From positions 124,001 to 188,000 of the forward strand of contig JADFZL010000001.1 of assembly GCA_015232575.1 (NCBI GenBank): a stretch of DNA of 64,000 nucleotides. Direction: 5' to 3'. The translations under genes and the position numbers were made by a program. The DNA comes from Candidatus Rifleibacteriota bacterium. Lineage in GTDB: Bacteria > Muiribacteriota > Ozemobacteria > Ozemobacterales > Ozemobacteraceae. Below, piece by piece: positions 18,168 to 27,776 of the stretch. The notes beneath the pieces were generated by a model, which saw only the letters and a program-made list of their open reading frames with translations, was not told the origin of the DNA and searched no databases. Each line of letters begins with the position of its first letter. Positions within the stretch are counted from its first letter, which is position 1.

Positions 18168-20306
18168 ATGAAACGCACTTTTCTACAGGATGAGGCAAAT
18201 ACCCATTTTAATCTCGGAATTGCTTACTACTCCAAAGGCCAGTATGAAATGGCCATTTCTGAATGGATTCAATCACTTATCAAGAATCCGCAGAACGGTG
18301 ACGCCAGATTCAAGTTGGGCGTTGCCTATTATCAGCTTAACAGAATTGATGAAGCACTGAAAGAATGGGAAATAGCAATTTCACTTGACCCGAAAAACTT
18401 CGAGGTTCTGCACAATCTTGGAATTGCCTATTACAACAAAGGCGACGACAACAAAGCAATTGAAAACTGGGAACAATGTCTTGAATTGCGTCCGCAGGAT
18501 GCAGAAATTCATTTCAAGCTTGGAATAGCCTGTTACAACCTCGGCAAGGAAGATCAGGCAATTTCTCTCTGGGAAAAATCATCAACTTTGAATCCAGATG
18601 ATGCAGATGTCTTCTTCAGACTTGGTGTTGCTTATTACAACAAGGGTCTTGATGATAAAGCAGTTATTGCATTCAGTAAATCAATTGAACTTAACTCTAA
18701 AAACGCTGAAGCCCACAACAATCTTGCCATTGTGTATTACAGACTTGAAATGTACAGCCAATCGATTGAAGAATGGAAAAAGGCTCTGGTTCTTAATCCA
18801 AAGCAGCCTGATATATTTAACAATCTTGGAAATGCTTACAGCAAACTCAACCAGCATCGCGAAGCCATTGAAACATGGCAGAAGATTCTTGAGATTACCC
18901 CGCAGAATGCTGAAGTATACTTTAAGCTGGGTTCATCTTATGGAAAGCTTGATGAGCTGGACAAAGCAATTGAATGCTGGCAGCAGTGCATTTCTGCAAG
19001 TCCGAATGATATTGAAGCTCATTACAATCTCGGTGTGGCGTTTTACAATATGGGGAATTTCAAGAAAGCTATCACCTATTGGAACACTGTCCGTGAAAAG
19101 AGAAGTGAAGACGCAGATATCTGCGAAAAGATCGGAAACGCCTATTGTGGGTTGGAAGATTTTGCCGAAGCAGCCAAATACTGGAACCGCGCAAGCACAT
19201 ATCTGCCTGATGATGCACAGCTTCATCACAAACTCGGTATTTCGTATTCGCGCCTGAACAAGACTCAGGAAGCAATTTTTCAGTGGCAGAAAGCTGTCGA
19301 AATTGATCCGGCACATTTTGAAGCTCATCACAATCTCGGAATCGCATATTATAACTTGCAGCGTTTCGACGATTCGCTGAGAGAATGGGAAAAAGCACAC
19401 GAACTGAATCCAACTGATCCGGATATTCATTTCAAACTCGGACATTCTTATCGACAGAAAAGAAGACTTGATGACGCCATTTCCTCATGGAAAAAGGCTA
19501 TTGAACTTGATCCGAATAATCCAAATACACATTTTGTACTTGGGAATGCATTCGACGAAAAAGGACTGCTCGACGACGCAATTCTCTGCTGGCAGAAAGT
19601 TGTTGAACTTTCTCCAAATGACGTTGACGCACACAATAATCTCGGTATTGCATATTTCCAGAAAAATCAATTCGAAAAAGCTGTTAATGAATGGGAAGAA
19701 GCAGTTAAGATCACACCTGAAAACGGAGAATTGTACAACAAGCTAGCTATTTCCTATATTAAGATGGATCTCTTCGAAAAAGCTGTTGAATGCTGGGAAA
19801 AGGCACTTAAGTACAAACCTGAAGATCCGGATATTCTTTCGAATCTCTCAACTGCATACCACAACCGCGAAATGTATGACAAAGCAATTGAAATCTGGAA
19901 ACGTGTCATTAAGTACAACCCGCAGGATGCAGAAGCAAGAAACAAGCTTGGAATTGCCTATTACAACAAGGGAATGTATGATCAGGCAATCGATCTCTGG
20001 AAAAAGGCCATTGAGCTTAATCCGAAAGATGCTGCAGCATACTACAACATTGGAACAGAAGAATTTGAAAAAGGCAGAATTAATGAAGCAATTACAGCCT
20101 TCAGAAAAGTCCTTGAAATTGATCCGAAGTTCCACCAGGTCTATTACAATCTTGCAATAATCTACGCCAGAAAGCGACAATTCAACGATGCAATCGACAG
20201 TTCAAAGAGATTCCTGCAGGCGACACCAACTGGTGTTGAAGCAGAAAATCTGAAAACCCTGATTGAGCAATGCGAAAGAGAGCTGGAGCAATCTGCTGAA
20301 GTATAA
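18168..20306 (+). CDS. Cytoplasmic protein made of 20 tandem TPR repeats
   Basis: 712 residues, almost entirely 20 contiguous 34-residue tetratricopeptide repeats from about residue 11 to 690, with consensus LGIAYY(N)KG..(D)KAI..W(K)KA(L)ELNP.(D). Seventeen of the 20 have Trp at canonical TPR position 24, where most TPRs have Tyr, Phe or Leu. It should form a right-handed superhelix that binds partner proteins. No signal peptide. A strong AGGAGG precedes the ATG. It follows the coiled-coil gene by 20 bp, and its 3' end overlaps the likely start of the SpoIIE gene, so the four proteins are probably made together. Confidence 0.92.
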   Translation: MKRTFLQDEANTHFNLGIAYYSKGQYEMAISEWIQSLIKNPQNGDARFKLGVAYYQLNRIDEALKEWEIAISLDPKNFEVLHNLGIAYYNKGDDNKAIENWEQCLELRPQDAEIHFKLGIACYNLGKEDQAISLWEKSSTLNPDDADVFFRLGVAYYNKGLDDKAVIAFSKSIELNSKNAEAHNNLAIVYYRLEMYSQSIEEWKKALVLNPKQPDIFNNLGNAYSKLNQHREAIETWQKILEITPQNAEVYFKLGSSYGKLDELDKAIECWQQCISASPNDIEAHYNLGVAFYNMGNFKKAITYWNTVREKRSEDADICEKIGNAYCGLEDFAEAAKYWNRASTYLPDDAQLHHKLGISYSRLNKTQEAIFQWQKAVEIDPAHFEAHHNLGIAYYNLQRFDDSLREWEKAHELNPTDPDIHFKLGHSYRQKRRLDDAISSWKKAIELDPNNPNTHFVLGNAFDEKGLLDDAILCWQKVVELSPNDVDAHNNLGIAYFQKNQFEKAVNEWEEAVKITPENGELYNKLAISYIKMDLFEKAVECWEKALKYKPEDPDILSNLSTAYHNREMYDKAIEIWKRVIKYNPQDAEARNKLGIAYYNKGMYDQAIDLWKKAIELNPKDAAAYYNIGTEEFEKGRINEAITAFRKVLEIDPKFHQVYYNLAIIYARKRQFNDAIDSSKRFLQATPTGVEAENLKTLIEQCERELEQSAEV

Positions 20307-23280
20307 TTTGTTTAACAATGCACTGAAGGGGTCACTTTCTTCATGGATAAACCTGACCCTTTCAGTGTTGTTTTTTGCAGGTCTTCCAAATCTGCTGATT
20401 TTTTTCGCATATAATTTTGTAGAAAGTCACCGTTATCAGAATAAAAAGATCGAACTTCTCAGAGAGGCTGACAGAAGCCTTTTCAGACTGAAAAAAGACG
20501 GAGGCGATCTTTCTTACGTTCAGAATAAAACAGACAAAGCATTTGGTGAACTGAGCGAAAAAAAGATCAATTCCTCAACTATCAAACAACAGCTCGCCCA
20601 ATTCAAAAGGGATGATCTGGAATTTATTGAGTTTTACTTTTTCGACAAAAGCGGTAAAATAATAAAAACGGTCGAAGATGAGGTAAAATTTCGAACGGCT
20701 CTGGGCCGACTTTATCTTGCTCTGTCCGAACCTGAATCAAGTGGCCAGGACAAGCTTCTTCAGCAGTACAGACCCGTTTTTAAAACACTTCTGGGCGACA
20801 TGGAACCGACAAACCTTATTGGAATGAAGGGAGTCTATGTTCCAATATTTCTTAATGGAAAGCCGGGATATTTTTACTGGAACACTTTTTATCAGTCTGA
20901 AGAAAATCAGATTAAAACAAAAGCAGGTGCCGGTGACCCGGTTTTTCAGGGCGGAATGATAGCGGTTTTCGAAGAAAAGAACTTCAAAAAAAATATTTCA
21001 ATCGCAAAAATGCTGAAAGAACTGAACGTGCCGGGTACGAGTCACGCGCTCTTCGGATGTTATGATCCTTCTGACACTGATTTTTCCAGACAACTGCATG
21101 TATCTTCTTCTTCAGCGAAACTCGACATCAGGGAATGTGAAAACACGATCTGGAACATGCGAAAAACCTTTATTAACAAGGATGAGCTGAAAGGTTTTCT
21201 TATTTCCATAGTTCTATTTGAAGATGAAAAAGTACTGTATTCGCTTATACCAGCTATTCAACTTGAAAACAGGACAAATCTTTATATTTTCTTTATTGCA
21301 GCATTCATGATAACTCTGGTTGTTTTTTCCGTTTCTTATAGAATCAATATTTCAGGCGAATTCAGATATTTTTCAATCAGGAAAAAGCTGATACTGCTAT
21401 TTTTGTATGCTACTGCAATTCCTACAGGCGCTTTCGTTCTGCTGGGTTTTCAGTATGTTTCAGAGAATAAACAGGTAATGATATCAGAGAGATTTCAATT
21501 CCTGACAGATTTTATCAACAATATTGATGAAAATTATAAACTGGCATTAAACCAGCTTAAAACAAAGTATTCCCGATTAACAAAATCCGATTTTCTTTTA
21601 AAACGTGATATGACAAAGCTTTCTGAATTAGTTGAAAATTGGCGGAATGAAAGACTTATTAATTCAGTGTATCTTGGAGAAGACACCGGCGAGCTTACTT
21701 TCAAATCAGACAAAGTCGGAAAAAATGATTTTGTTCTGAAAGTCATAATGACTATGATGAAAAAGATGTTTACCAAGAAAAATCCAAATTTAAACAAACA
21801 AAAGCAGAATTTTTTCACTGAAGCAATGATGGATACTCTTGCAGATAGCCTTGGTTCACTATTTGGTGCGGGGGGAAGCAAAGCAATTTTTGAAGAATTT
21901 CTGCGAAAGACCGATGAGATGCATGAGGTAGTACTTGGAAACAGTGCTCAGTATTTTTTCCTGAGTTTTGTTCCAGGTCCGGAAGGACCTTACCAGAGCA
22001 TGATAATAATAAACCAGCTTAAACGTGATTTAACAGATATATATTTAAATTGGATTATTAAAAAGCAGGCAAAGAATCTTCAGAAACAATTTTCGGTTAA
22101 AGTGGGCTTCAGAAGGAACTTTTCAAACAGCATGCTTACTCCAAAAGACTTTTCAAAATATCCAGCTCTCACAGAATTGACAGAAAAAGCCATGAACAAT
22201 AAAAGTGCACAGACTGGCTTCATTCAAATTGCAGCTGATAATTATCTTGCGGTAGCCTCACCAATAAAAAATCTTTCGGATTATATTATATTTGCCCTTT
22301 ATCCTCAGTCTCTGATTGACAAAACAATAGACCAGATAACGTATAAAATGCTTGGTGTTGCATTCTTAAGCGGAATCTTTGCATTCATGACAGGTCTGAT
22401 GATTTCAAAACAATTTCTTTATCCGATTCGGGAACTATCAGAAGGGCTATCAGCAATTGAAATGCGTAAATTTAATCACAAAATTCCGCCTCTTGCCAAT
22501 GACGAATTTGGTGATCTTGGAAACACATTTAACCGAATGATGGAAAATCTCAGTGAAATTCAAGTAGCAAAAATTGTACAGGACACTCTTTTTCCTGCAA
22601 AGAATTTGAAAGTAGGAAATTTTGAAGTAACCGGATCTTCAATAAGCATGTCTGATCTTGGCGGTGATTATTTTGACTATTTCGTTGCTGACGATAGATA
22701 TCTTGTAATACTTATCGGAGATGTCACAGGGCACGGCATTTCAGCAGCATTGCTGATGGCAATGGCAAAAAGCGCAATAGCAAGTCTTCCGCAGGACGCA
22801 TTGTGTGATCCGGTTGAAAGCCTTCAAAGAGTTCACTCAATGGTTCTTTCAACGGTAAAAAGAAAAAAACTCATGACTTTTTTCTATTCGGTTATTGACA
22901 TGGAAAAGAATATGTTTTCATTTTCAAATGCCGGACATTGTCCGCCAATATATTTTTCCAACGCTGAGAAAAAACTTACAGCAATGGAACTGCCTTCTTT
23001 TCCGCTGGGCAGCAGAAAGAAAATAGATTTTCAGCGAATAGACAAGCAAATAAATTCCGGAGACGTAATAATTCTTTATACAGACGGCTTTCCAGAAACA
23101 ATTACAGATGATGGAAGTATGATAGGTTATCCGGGAGTAGAAAAAATAGCTTTTGATTCAATCATGAACTTTTCCTCGAGCAGTCAAGTTCACGAAAATA
23201 TTCTTAGAAAATACGACTCAATAAGGAATTTCCGCCCCCGAGAAGATGACATCACGCTGCTGGTAATCAAGTGCGAATAG
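20263..23280 (+). CDS. Membrane HAMP-SpoIIE (PPM) serine phosphatase
   Basis: About 1005 residues. Layout: TM1 near 28-48, a ~290-residue extracytoplasmic sensor region, TM2 near 345-365, TM3 near 380-402, a second ~300-residue extracytoplasmic region, TM4 near 698-717, HAMP ~718-770, then a SpoIIE/RsbU-type PP2C domain ~780-1004. Phosphatase motifs SDLGGDYFDYF, IGDVTGHGISAALLMA, FSNAGHCPP, LYTDGFPE and REDDITLLV are present. Such enzymes usually dephosphorylate STAS-domain anti-anti-sigma proteins; a STAS gene lies at 25076-25432 on the other strand. The start is TTG 20263 (44-bp overlap with the TPR gene) or TTG 20308; neither has a strong ribosome site. Confidence 0.9.
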   Translation: MSNAKESWSNLLKYNLFNNALKGSLSSWINLTLSVLFFAGLPNLLIFFAYNFVESHRYQNKKIELLREADRSLFRLKKDGGDLSYVQNKTDKAFGELSEKKINSSTIKQQLAQFKRDDLEFIEFYFFDKSGKIIKTVEDEVKFRTALGRLYLALSEPESSGQDKLLQQYRPVFKTLLGDMEPTNLIGMKGVYVPIFLNGKPGYFYWNTFYQSEENQIKTKAGAGDPVFQGGMIAVFEEKNFKKNISIAKMLKELNVPGTSHALFGCYDPSDTDFSRQLHVSSSSAKLDIRECENTIWNMRKTFINKDELKGFLISIVLFEDEKVLYSLIPAIQLENRTNLYIFFIAAFMITLVVFSVSYRINISGEFRYFSIRKKLILLFLYATAIPTGAFVLLGFQYVSENKQVMISERFQFLTDFINNIDENYKLALNQLKTKYSRLTKSDFLLKRDMTKLSELVENWRNERLINSVYLGEDTGELTFKSDKVGKNDFVLKVIMTMMKKMFTKKNPNLNKQKQNFFTEAMMDTLADSLGSLFGAGGSKAIFEEFLRKTDEMHEVVLGNSAQYFFLSFVPGPEGPYQSMIIINQLKRDLTDIYLNWIIKKQAKNLQKQFSVKVGFRRNFSNSMLTPKDFSKYPALTELTEKAMNNKSAQTGFIQIAADNYLAVASPIKNLSDYIIFALYPQSLIDKTIDQITYKMLGVAFLSGIFAFMTGLMISKQFLYPIRELSEGLSAIEMRKFNHKIPPLANDEFGDLGNTFNRMMENLSEIQVAKIVQDTLFPAKNLKVGNFEVTGSSISMSDLGGDYFDYFVADDRYLVILIGDVTGHGISAALLMAMAKSAIASLPQDALCDPVESLQRVHSMVLSTVKRKKLMTFFYSVIDMEKNMFSFSNAGHCPPIYFSNAEKKLTAMELPSFPLGSRKKIDFQRIDKQINSGDVIILYTDGFPETITDDGSMIGYPGVEKIAFDSIMNFSSSSQVHENILRKYDSIRNFRPREDDITLLVIKCE

Positions 23281-23289
23281 TAACACAAC

Positions 23290-23396
23290 GGAAAAGATTT
23301 TAACCACGGAATACACGGAAATTCACGGAATTTGAACTTGAAAGATGGGAAAAGATTTTTTAACCACGAAATGCACGGGAATTCACGGAATTTGAA
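23290..23396. repeat. Imperfect direct repeat, two ~48-bp units
   Basis: Unit 1 (23290-23336) and unit 2 (23348-23396) share GGAAAAGATTTT, TAACCACG and ATTCACGGAATTTGAA with few differences. They lie between the convergent SpoIIE and GGDEF genes and contain no ORF. Strings of this CCACGGAATACACGG type recur in intergenic DNA of many bacteria (general recollection, not checked). Confidence 0.75.
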
Positions 23397-23468
23397 AGTA
23401 TATAGATAACAACCAAAAATCCAGGCAATCCTCTTAAACCTAAACTTTGATTTTATCTTGAATCTTTA

Positions 23469-23515
23469 ATCTTGAAATCTGCGTAATCTGCGGACAAAAT
23501 CTTTTCTTGTCTTTT
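23469..23515 (-). repeat. Dispersed intergenic repeat, family A, copy 1
   Basis: Read on the minus strand, this is a near-copy of sequences at 26305-26355 and 58181-58236. The shared core is GTCCGCAGATTACGCAGATT, preceded by an A/G-rich GACAAGAAAAGA and followed by TCAAGA. All three copies are intergenic. Confidence 0.75.
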
Positions 23516-23522
23516 CTTTTTA

Positions 23523-25067
23523 TTACATTTCGAAGTCTTCTGGTGGTGCAGGAGTTACCTGGTTTCTGCCATTTCTCTTCGATACATAAAGTGCCTGATC
23601 GGCTGTTTTAATAAGAGTTTCCATGTTTTTCGCATTGTCTGGAAAAACAGAAACCCCAAGGCTGCATGTTATTTTTACACGTTTCCCCTGAAATTCGAGG
23701 TCGTCTCCCTCAATGAGTCGTCTGATACGCTCAGCCACGGCAACAGCACCAATCAAGTCTGTTTCAGGAAGAACGATGCAAAACTCTTCGCCGCCGTATC
23801 GGACAGGAATATCGTGAGTTCTGACAGTTTTTCTCATGATTGAGGCAACTCGTTTTATAACTTCGTCGCCCATCTGATGACCATAGTTGTCATTAAATTT
23901 CTTGAAGAAATCAATATCCAGCATTATAAGTGCTACATGGCGCTTGAATCTTTCAGCTCTTTTTAATTCGTCAAAAAGGCGCGTCTTAAAATATTTATGA
24001 AGATAAAGGTGTGTCATTCCATCTGTGATTGCCTGTTCATAAAGCTTTGCATTTTTGACGGCAACACCAAGCTGAAGGGCAAAAACTTTTATAAGTTTCT
24101 GATCTCTTTCAGAAAACTCAAAACCGGCGGTTTTTTCGCTGAGGTGCATTAATCCAAGGAATTCTCCCTGATGGGAAATCGGAATAATAATGTACCTTTC
24201 ACCAAAAACAGATTTCTCAATATCTGTAGCTGGCTCACTGCAAAGGTATGTACCACAGTTGTCAATCAATTCGCGCAGAAAACTGTGAGTATCGGCAAGC
24301 ATAACCTCGGGGAAAACATTCGTTCCAAGGTGGGACCTGAGTGAGAACTTTTCCTGCTCTTCATCATAAAGCCAGATTGAACCATCGCTTACTTTTGATA
24401 TCTCAGAAATAGCATTCATGGCCAAATCAAGCAAGCTCTGCAGCTGAAGTTCAGATGCAATCATCTGAGTTGCCTGGTAGAGAATGCTTACTTCCTTGAT
24501 CTTTTCATCAAGTTGTTTATTGGTATCTCTGAGTTCTGAAAGAAGGAAATAATTGTTGATTGCGACCGCGACATTTCTCGAAAGAGTTGTGATAAAGCTT
24601 ATTTCCTTGTCGGAAAACGGTTCTTTTTTTAACTTGTTTCCAATTACAAGAATTCCGATAAATTTTTCACGCACTTTAAGTACTGAAAGTCCGAAAAGAT
24701 CATCGGAAGGAAGTTCTTCGCGGATTTTCGGCAAATGCGAAAACTTTTCAATCTGAAAAGTTATTTCCTGAAGATTTTCAATAGCAGCAATATCTTCTTT
24801 TGTAAGAGCTATTACAAGCTCTTTTTTTGACAATTTCCAACTGCATTTCAATGATAAAAAATCATCCTGAGAATTAAAAAGGAAAATTCCACCACGACTT
24901 ACACCAAGCGTTCCTAAAATCAGGTGAAGAAGTGATTTAAGCTGTACATCAAAGCCAGTTACCCGGCAAAGCTCTCCTCCAATGTCGCTGAGAGCGCCGA
25001 GCACATACTCATAGCGCAAAAGCTGCTGTTGAGTAACCGAATCTTCGACTGACGATGGATTATCCAT
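23523..25067 (-). CDS. GAF-GAF-GGDEF protein, probable diguanylate cyclase
   Basis: 514 residues, no TM segment, so cytoplasmic. An N-terminal GAF domain (~15-165), a short coiled linker, and a second GAF (~190-345) precede a GGDEF domain (~350-505). The active site is intact as RYGGEEF near residue 424, and the inhibitory I-site RxxD is present just upstream as RTHD. Expected activity is synthesis of c-di-GMP from GTP under control of the GAF sensors. It is downstream of, and 8 bp from, the STAS gene, forming a two-gene operon that converges on the SpoIIE gene. Confidence 0.92.
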   Translation of the reverse strand: MDNPSSVEDSVTQQQLLRYEYVLGALSDIGGELCRVTGFDVQLKSLLHLILGTLGVSRGGIFLFNSQDDFLSLKCSWKLSKKELVIALTKEDIAAIENLQEITFQIEKFSHLPKIREELPSDDLFGLSVLKVREKFIGILVIGNKLKKEPFSDKEISFITTLSRNVAVAINNYFLLSELRDTNKQLDEKIKEVSILYQATQMIASELQLQSLLDLAMNAISEISKVSDGSIWLYDEEQEKFSLRSHLGTNVFPEVMLADTHSFLRELIDNCGTYLCSEPATDIEKSVFGERYIIIPISHQGEFLGLMHLSEKTAGFEFSERDQKLIKVFALQLGVAVKNAKLYEQAITDGMTHLYLHKYFKTRLFDELKRAERFKRHVALIMLDIDFFKKFNDNYGHQMGDEVIKRVASIMRKTVRTHDIPVRYGGEEFCIVLPETDLIGAVAVAERIRRLIEGDDLEFQGKRVKITCSLGVSVFPDNAKNMETLIKTADQALYVSKRNGRNQVTPAPPEDFEM

Positions 25068-25075
25068 TCAAAAAT

Positions 25076-25432
25076 TCAAGCTCCGCTTTTAAAAGCAGTA
25101 ACAGCCTCTGCCTCTGCATCAAAAGCTTTTGCAAACTGTAACAAACCCATCATTTCAAAAGTCTTTCTGTTTGTGGGAGTAAGGTTTGTAAAAGCGAGTT
25201 TTCCTTCTGCTTCCTCAATAGCCTCTATTACACCGATCAGGATCGATATTCCGATACTGTTTATCAGCGGAGATTTATCAAGGTTGATAACGATATTTTT
25301 TACACCGTTACCAAGAAATTCGGAACACACGGTATCAACTTTCTCTGCGCCAAGATCGTTAAGATAACCATTTGTCCGAACAACCAGTACGTCTTTATCC
25401 TGTTGATGGGTTAGCGAAAATTCATCGGCCAT
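25076..25432 (-). CDS. STAS-domain anti-sigma factor antagonist
   Basis: 118 residues, a single STAS domain of the SpoIIAA/RsbV type. The phosphorylatable serine region reads SPLINSIGISILIGVIE (about residues 55-71), matching the family's DSxG loop with Asn in place of Asp. This protein class is phosphorylated by an RsbW/SpoIIAB-like kinase and dephosphorylated by SpoIIE-type phosphatases; the latter is encoded nearby at 20263-23280, the former is not in the window. It is cotranscribed with the GGDEF gene, suggesting that partner switching feeds into c-di-GMP signalling here. Confidence 0.9.
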   Translation of the reverse strand: MADEFSLTHQQDKDVLVVRTNGYLNDLGAEKVDTVCSEFLGNGVKNIVINLDKSPLINSIGISILIGVIEAIEEAEGKLAFTNLTPTNRKTFEMMGLLQFAKAFDAEAEAVTAFKSGA

Positions 25433-25547
25433 GACAAACCCCGATTATTAAAATTTCAATCTGCCAATTTCATTCAAGGGGCATGACACTAAAATTACCA
25501 TAAAATACATTCTTTCACAACTTCAATATTACAAAAAAAAATATTTA

Positions 25548-26117
25548 TTAGATATTTTCCGGAGGTGTGAATTCACAAATCCAGTTTCTGTTATTTTCCT
25601 TCGGGTTTCCTTCCCATCTGCCGTTAGCAAAAAAAATCAATTCGATGAGGTTTTTTCCAAACTGCTTGTAATAAACGGCATTTTTAAACAAATCCCGATC
25701 AACAACTTCCCACGATTCCAGTTCTCTGACCCTTGCAATTCCATTTGAATCGGTTACCATAGGCTGCATCGAATAAATAACAAGTTTCTGTTTTCGATCG
25801 GGCATCTCATGAAGAGTTATAAAATCCCTTGAAACACCATTAAAATTCATATAAACATTCACAGGACCTTCCTGTGTAAGCATTCCCCAATATTTTACAG
25901 TTAACGCAAAGTCACCGGGTCTTTCAAGCCAGTCAAGGCTGACGCTGACATCGCCTCTTAAAACGTTCAGAGGAAATGTCTGGGAAAACAGAGGTTTTTC
26001 GGTGATATTATTCATCAATTCTGCCCCAAAGGCCTCGTTTATTGCTACAGAGAGAGTTATCGACATAATCAAAACAGATAAAACAAACATTTTTTTTACG
26101 ATGTTACTTTTCTTCAT
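25548..26117 (-). CDS. Secreted protein of unknown function
   Basis: 189 residues from the ATG at 26117, chosen because GGAGGAAG lies just upstream and a Sec signal peptide begins at once (MKKSNIVKKMFVLSVLIMS, cleavage likely after AFG-A). A longer frame to 26177 exists but lacks a ribosome site and would bury the signal. The mature part is beta-rich, with several Trp and Tyr residues and no recognised domain (for example SVSLDWLERPGDFALTVKYWG). Confidence 0.75.
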   Translation of the reverse strand: MKKSNIVKKMFVLSVLIMSITLSVAINEAFGAELMNNITEKPLFSQTFPLNVLRGDVSVSLDWLERPGDFALTVKYWGMLTQEGPVNVYMNFNGVSRDFITLHEMPDRKQKLVIYSMQPMVTDSNGIARVRELESWEVVDRDLFKNAVYYKQFGKNLIELIFFANGRWEGNPKENNRNWICEFTPPENI

Positions 26118-26565
26118 AATGCTTCCTCCAATTAAGTCAAAAAAATTCAATTTTTCTTGCGAAATAGCAATACGCATAATTCATACCAAAACTTATGTAT
26201 CAATGATTTACAATGAAAAAGACAAGGCAATACAAGAAAAGAAAAGAGAAAAAAAGAAAGGAAAGGAAATAAAAGACAAGAAAAGGCAAGACAAGAAAGG
26301 CGAGACGAGACAAGAAAAGATTTTTGTCCGCAGATTACGCAGATTTTCAAGATTTTGGATTTTGGATTCAAGATTTCTAGATTCTAGATTGTGGAATTTG
26401 GATATTTTTTGAGCAGATCATTTCTGTATCATATAGTGAGTAATTTTTGAGCACAGAATTGGGACTAGTTTTGCGTATTATTGAGAAGATACTAACTTTG
26501 CTTGAAATTACTGAGGAAATATTATATGTTGATTTGATAAATAAAGAAAAATTCGGAGGAGGATT
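26118..26565. other. 448-bp intergenic region with low-complexity and dispersed repeat DNA
   Basis: It separates the divergent secreted-protein and TPR genes. Positions 26215-26312 are almost pure A/G on the plus strand (AAAGAAAAG-like steps), merging at 26305-26355 into family A repeat copy 2 and then a degenerate GATTTT(C/G)AAGATT series to about 26395. The last 100 bp should contain the promoter of the gene at 26566, but I see no convincing -35/-10 pair. Confidence 0.7.
26305..26355 (+). repeat. Dispersed intergenic repeat, family A, copy 2
   Basis: Contains GTCCGCAGATTACGCAGATT with the same A/G-rich left flank and TCAAGATT right flank as copy 1 (minus strand, 23469-23515). Confidence 0.75.
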
Positions 26566-27768
26566 ATGAAAAAACGCTTAATATTCTCCTGTCTTTTATC
26601 TCTGGCAACATTTCCAGGAATTTCTCCAGGACAGCCATCTGCAGCCAAATTACCTGAAATTGCCAGAGCCAGACAGCTTGTTCAGGAATGCAATTACGAC
26701 GAGGCCATTCAGGCAGTTCAGCATCTACTTGAGAATCCGGAATATTCAAGCCATGCAAAAGTTGAAATCGGGAAAATAAAACTCCGAAAAGCTGAAAATG
26801 AACTTTCGAAAGCACTGAGCAGTTTCAATGATGCCGCAACAACGCTTAGCCAGGGTCTTGAAGAAGGCGGCGGTGATGATGCAGAACGTCCGAAACTTAT
26901 GTATGAACTGGCTTCGATTTATCACGATAGAATGAATAATATCCCTCTGGCTGTGTCATGCTATGAAAGTATTGTTAAAGATTATCAGAATTTCATAATG
27001 ATAGACAAGGTTACATTCAAGCTGGCATCCTGCCTTGAAAGTCTGGGCAGAACAGATGAAGCAGCAGCATATTTCAGAGACATTGTTGCAAAATATTCCT
27101 ACAGTGAATTTTTTAAAATTGCTCAGGCAAAATTGAATAAAGCTGCTCCGGGAACAAGTCTGGCGCAGGATGCAATTGAGGCTCAGGAAAAAACTCTGGA
27201 AGGTGCAAAAAACGATTCTCAGGCAGCAAAAGCTGCTTATGAACTTGCGAATCTCCATTCCAAACAGGGAAACAAAAAACAGGCACTTGAAGAGTACAAG
27301 AAGATTTCAGCTGAATATCCGAACTCAGACGAGGCTAGAAGAGCAATGCAAAAAATGGCTGATCTTCTTGATAAAGATAAAAACTATTCCGAGGCTGCTT
27401 CTGTTTTAGACGATTATGTGACAAAGTATCCAAATGATCCGGATACAGAAAAAAATCTTCTTGAACTTGGAAAAATCTACGAAAAAAACATGCAGGATTA
27501 CAAAACAACTACGAAGGAAGGACGCATCGTATACAGAAAATCGACTGAAAATGCGCAGAAGGCACTGGAATATTACGAGAAGGTCACCGAAACGTATCCA
27601 GACCAGGATTCTTCGGCTGAGGCATTTCTGAGAAAAGGTGAAATTTACGAAAATTCGATAAAAGACCCTGAGCAGGCAAAGCGCCAGTATCAGGAGTTTC
27701 TGAAGCGGTTTCCCGATCATGCGGAAGCCGGCCGAGTTTCTGAAAAGCTTAAAAAACTTGATGAATAG
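26566..27768 (+). CDS. Exported TPR protein
   Basis: 400 residues with a Sec signal peptide at the N-terminus (MKKRLIFSCLLSLATFPGIS). The rest is TPR-like helical pairs of the type found in YbgF/BamD-like periplasmic proteins (for example AAYELANLHSKQGNKKQAL.EYKKISAEYPNSDEA and KRQYQEFLKRFPDHAEA). A strong GGAGGAGG ribosome site precedes the ATG. It is followed 8 bp later by the HD-GYP gene. Probably a scaffold in the cell envelope; partner unknown. Confidence 0.85.
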   Translation: MKKRLIFSCLLSLATFPGISPGQPSAAKLPEIARARQLVQECNYDEAIQAVQHLLENPEYSSHAKVEIGKIKLRKAENELSKALSSFNDAATTLSQGLEEGGGDDAERPKLMYELASIYHDRMNNIPLAVSCYESIVKDYQNFIMIDKVTFKLASCLESLGRTDEAAAYFRDIVAKYSYSEFFKIAQAKLNKAAPGTSLAQDAIEAQEKTLEGAKNDSQAAKAAYELANLHSKQGNKKQALEEYKKISAEYPNSDEARRAMQKMADLLDKDKNYSEAASVLDDYVTKYPNDPDTEKNLLELGKIYEKNMQDYKTTTKEGRIVYRKSTENAQKALEYYEKVTETYPDQDSSAEAFLRKGEIYENSIKDPEQAKRQYQEFLKRFPDHAEAGRVSEKLKKLDE

Positions 27769-27776
27769 GGGTTAAT

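Noticed and set aside
18598-19445. Long alternative frames on both strands across the TPR gene
   Set aside because: They are shadows produced by the 102-bp periodicity of the TPR array.
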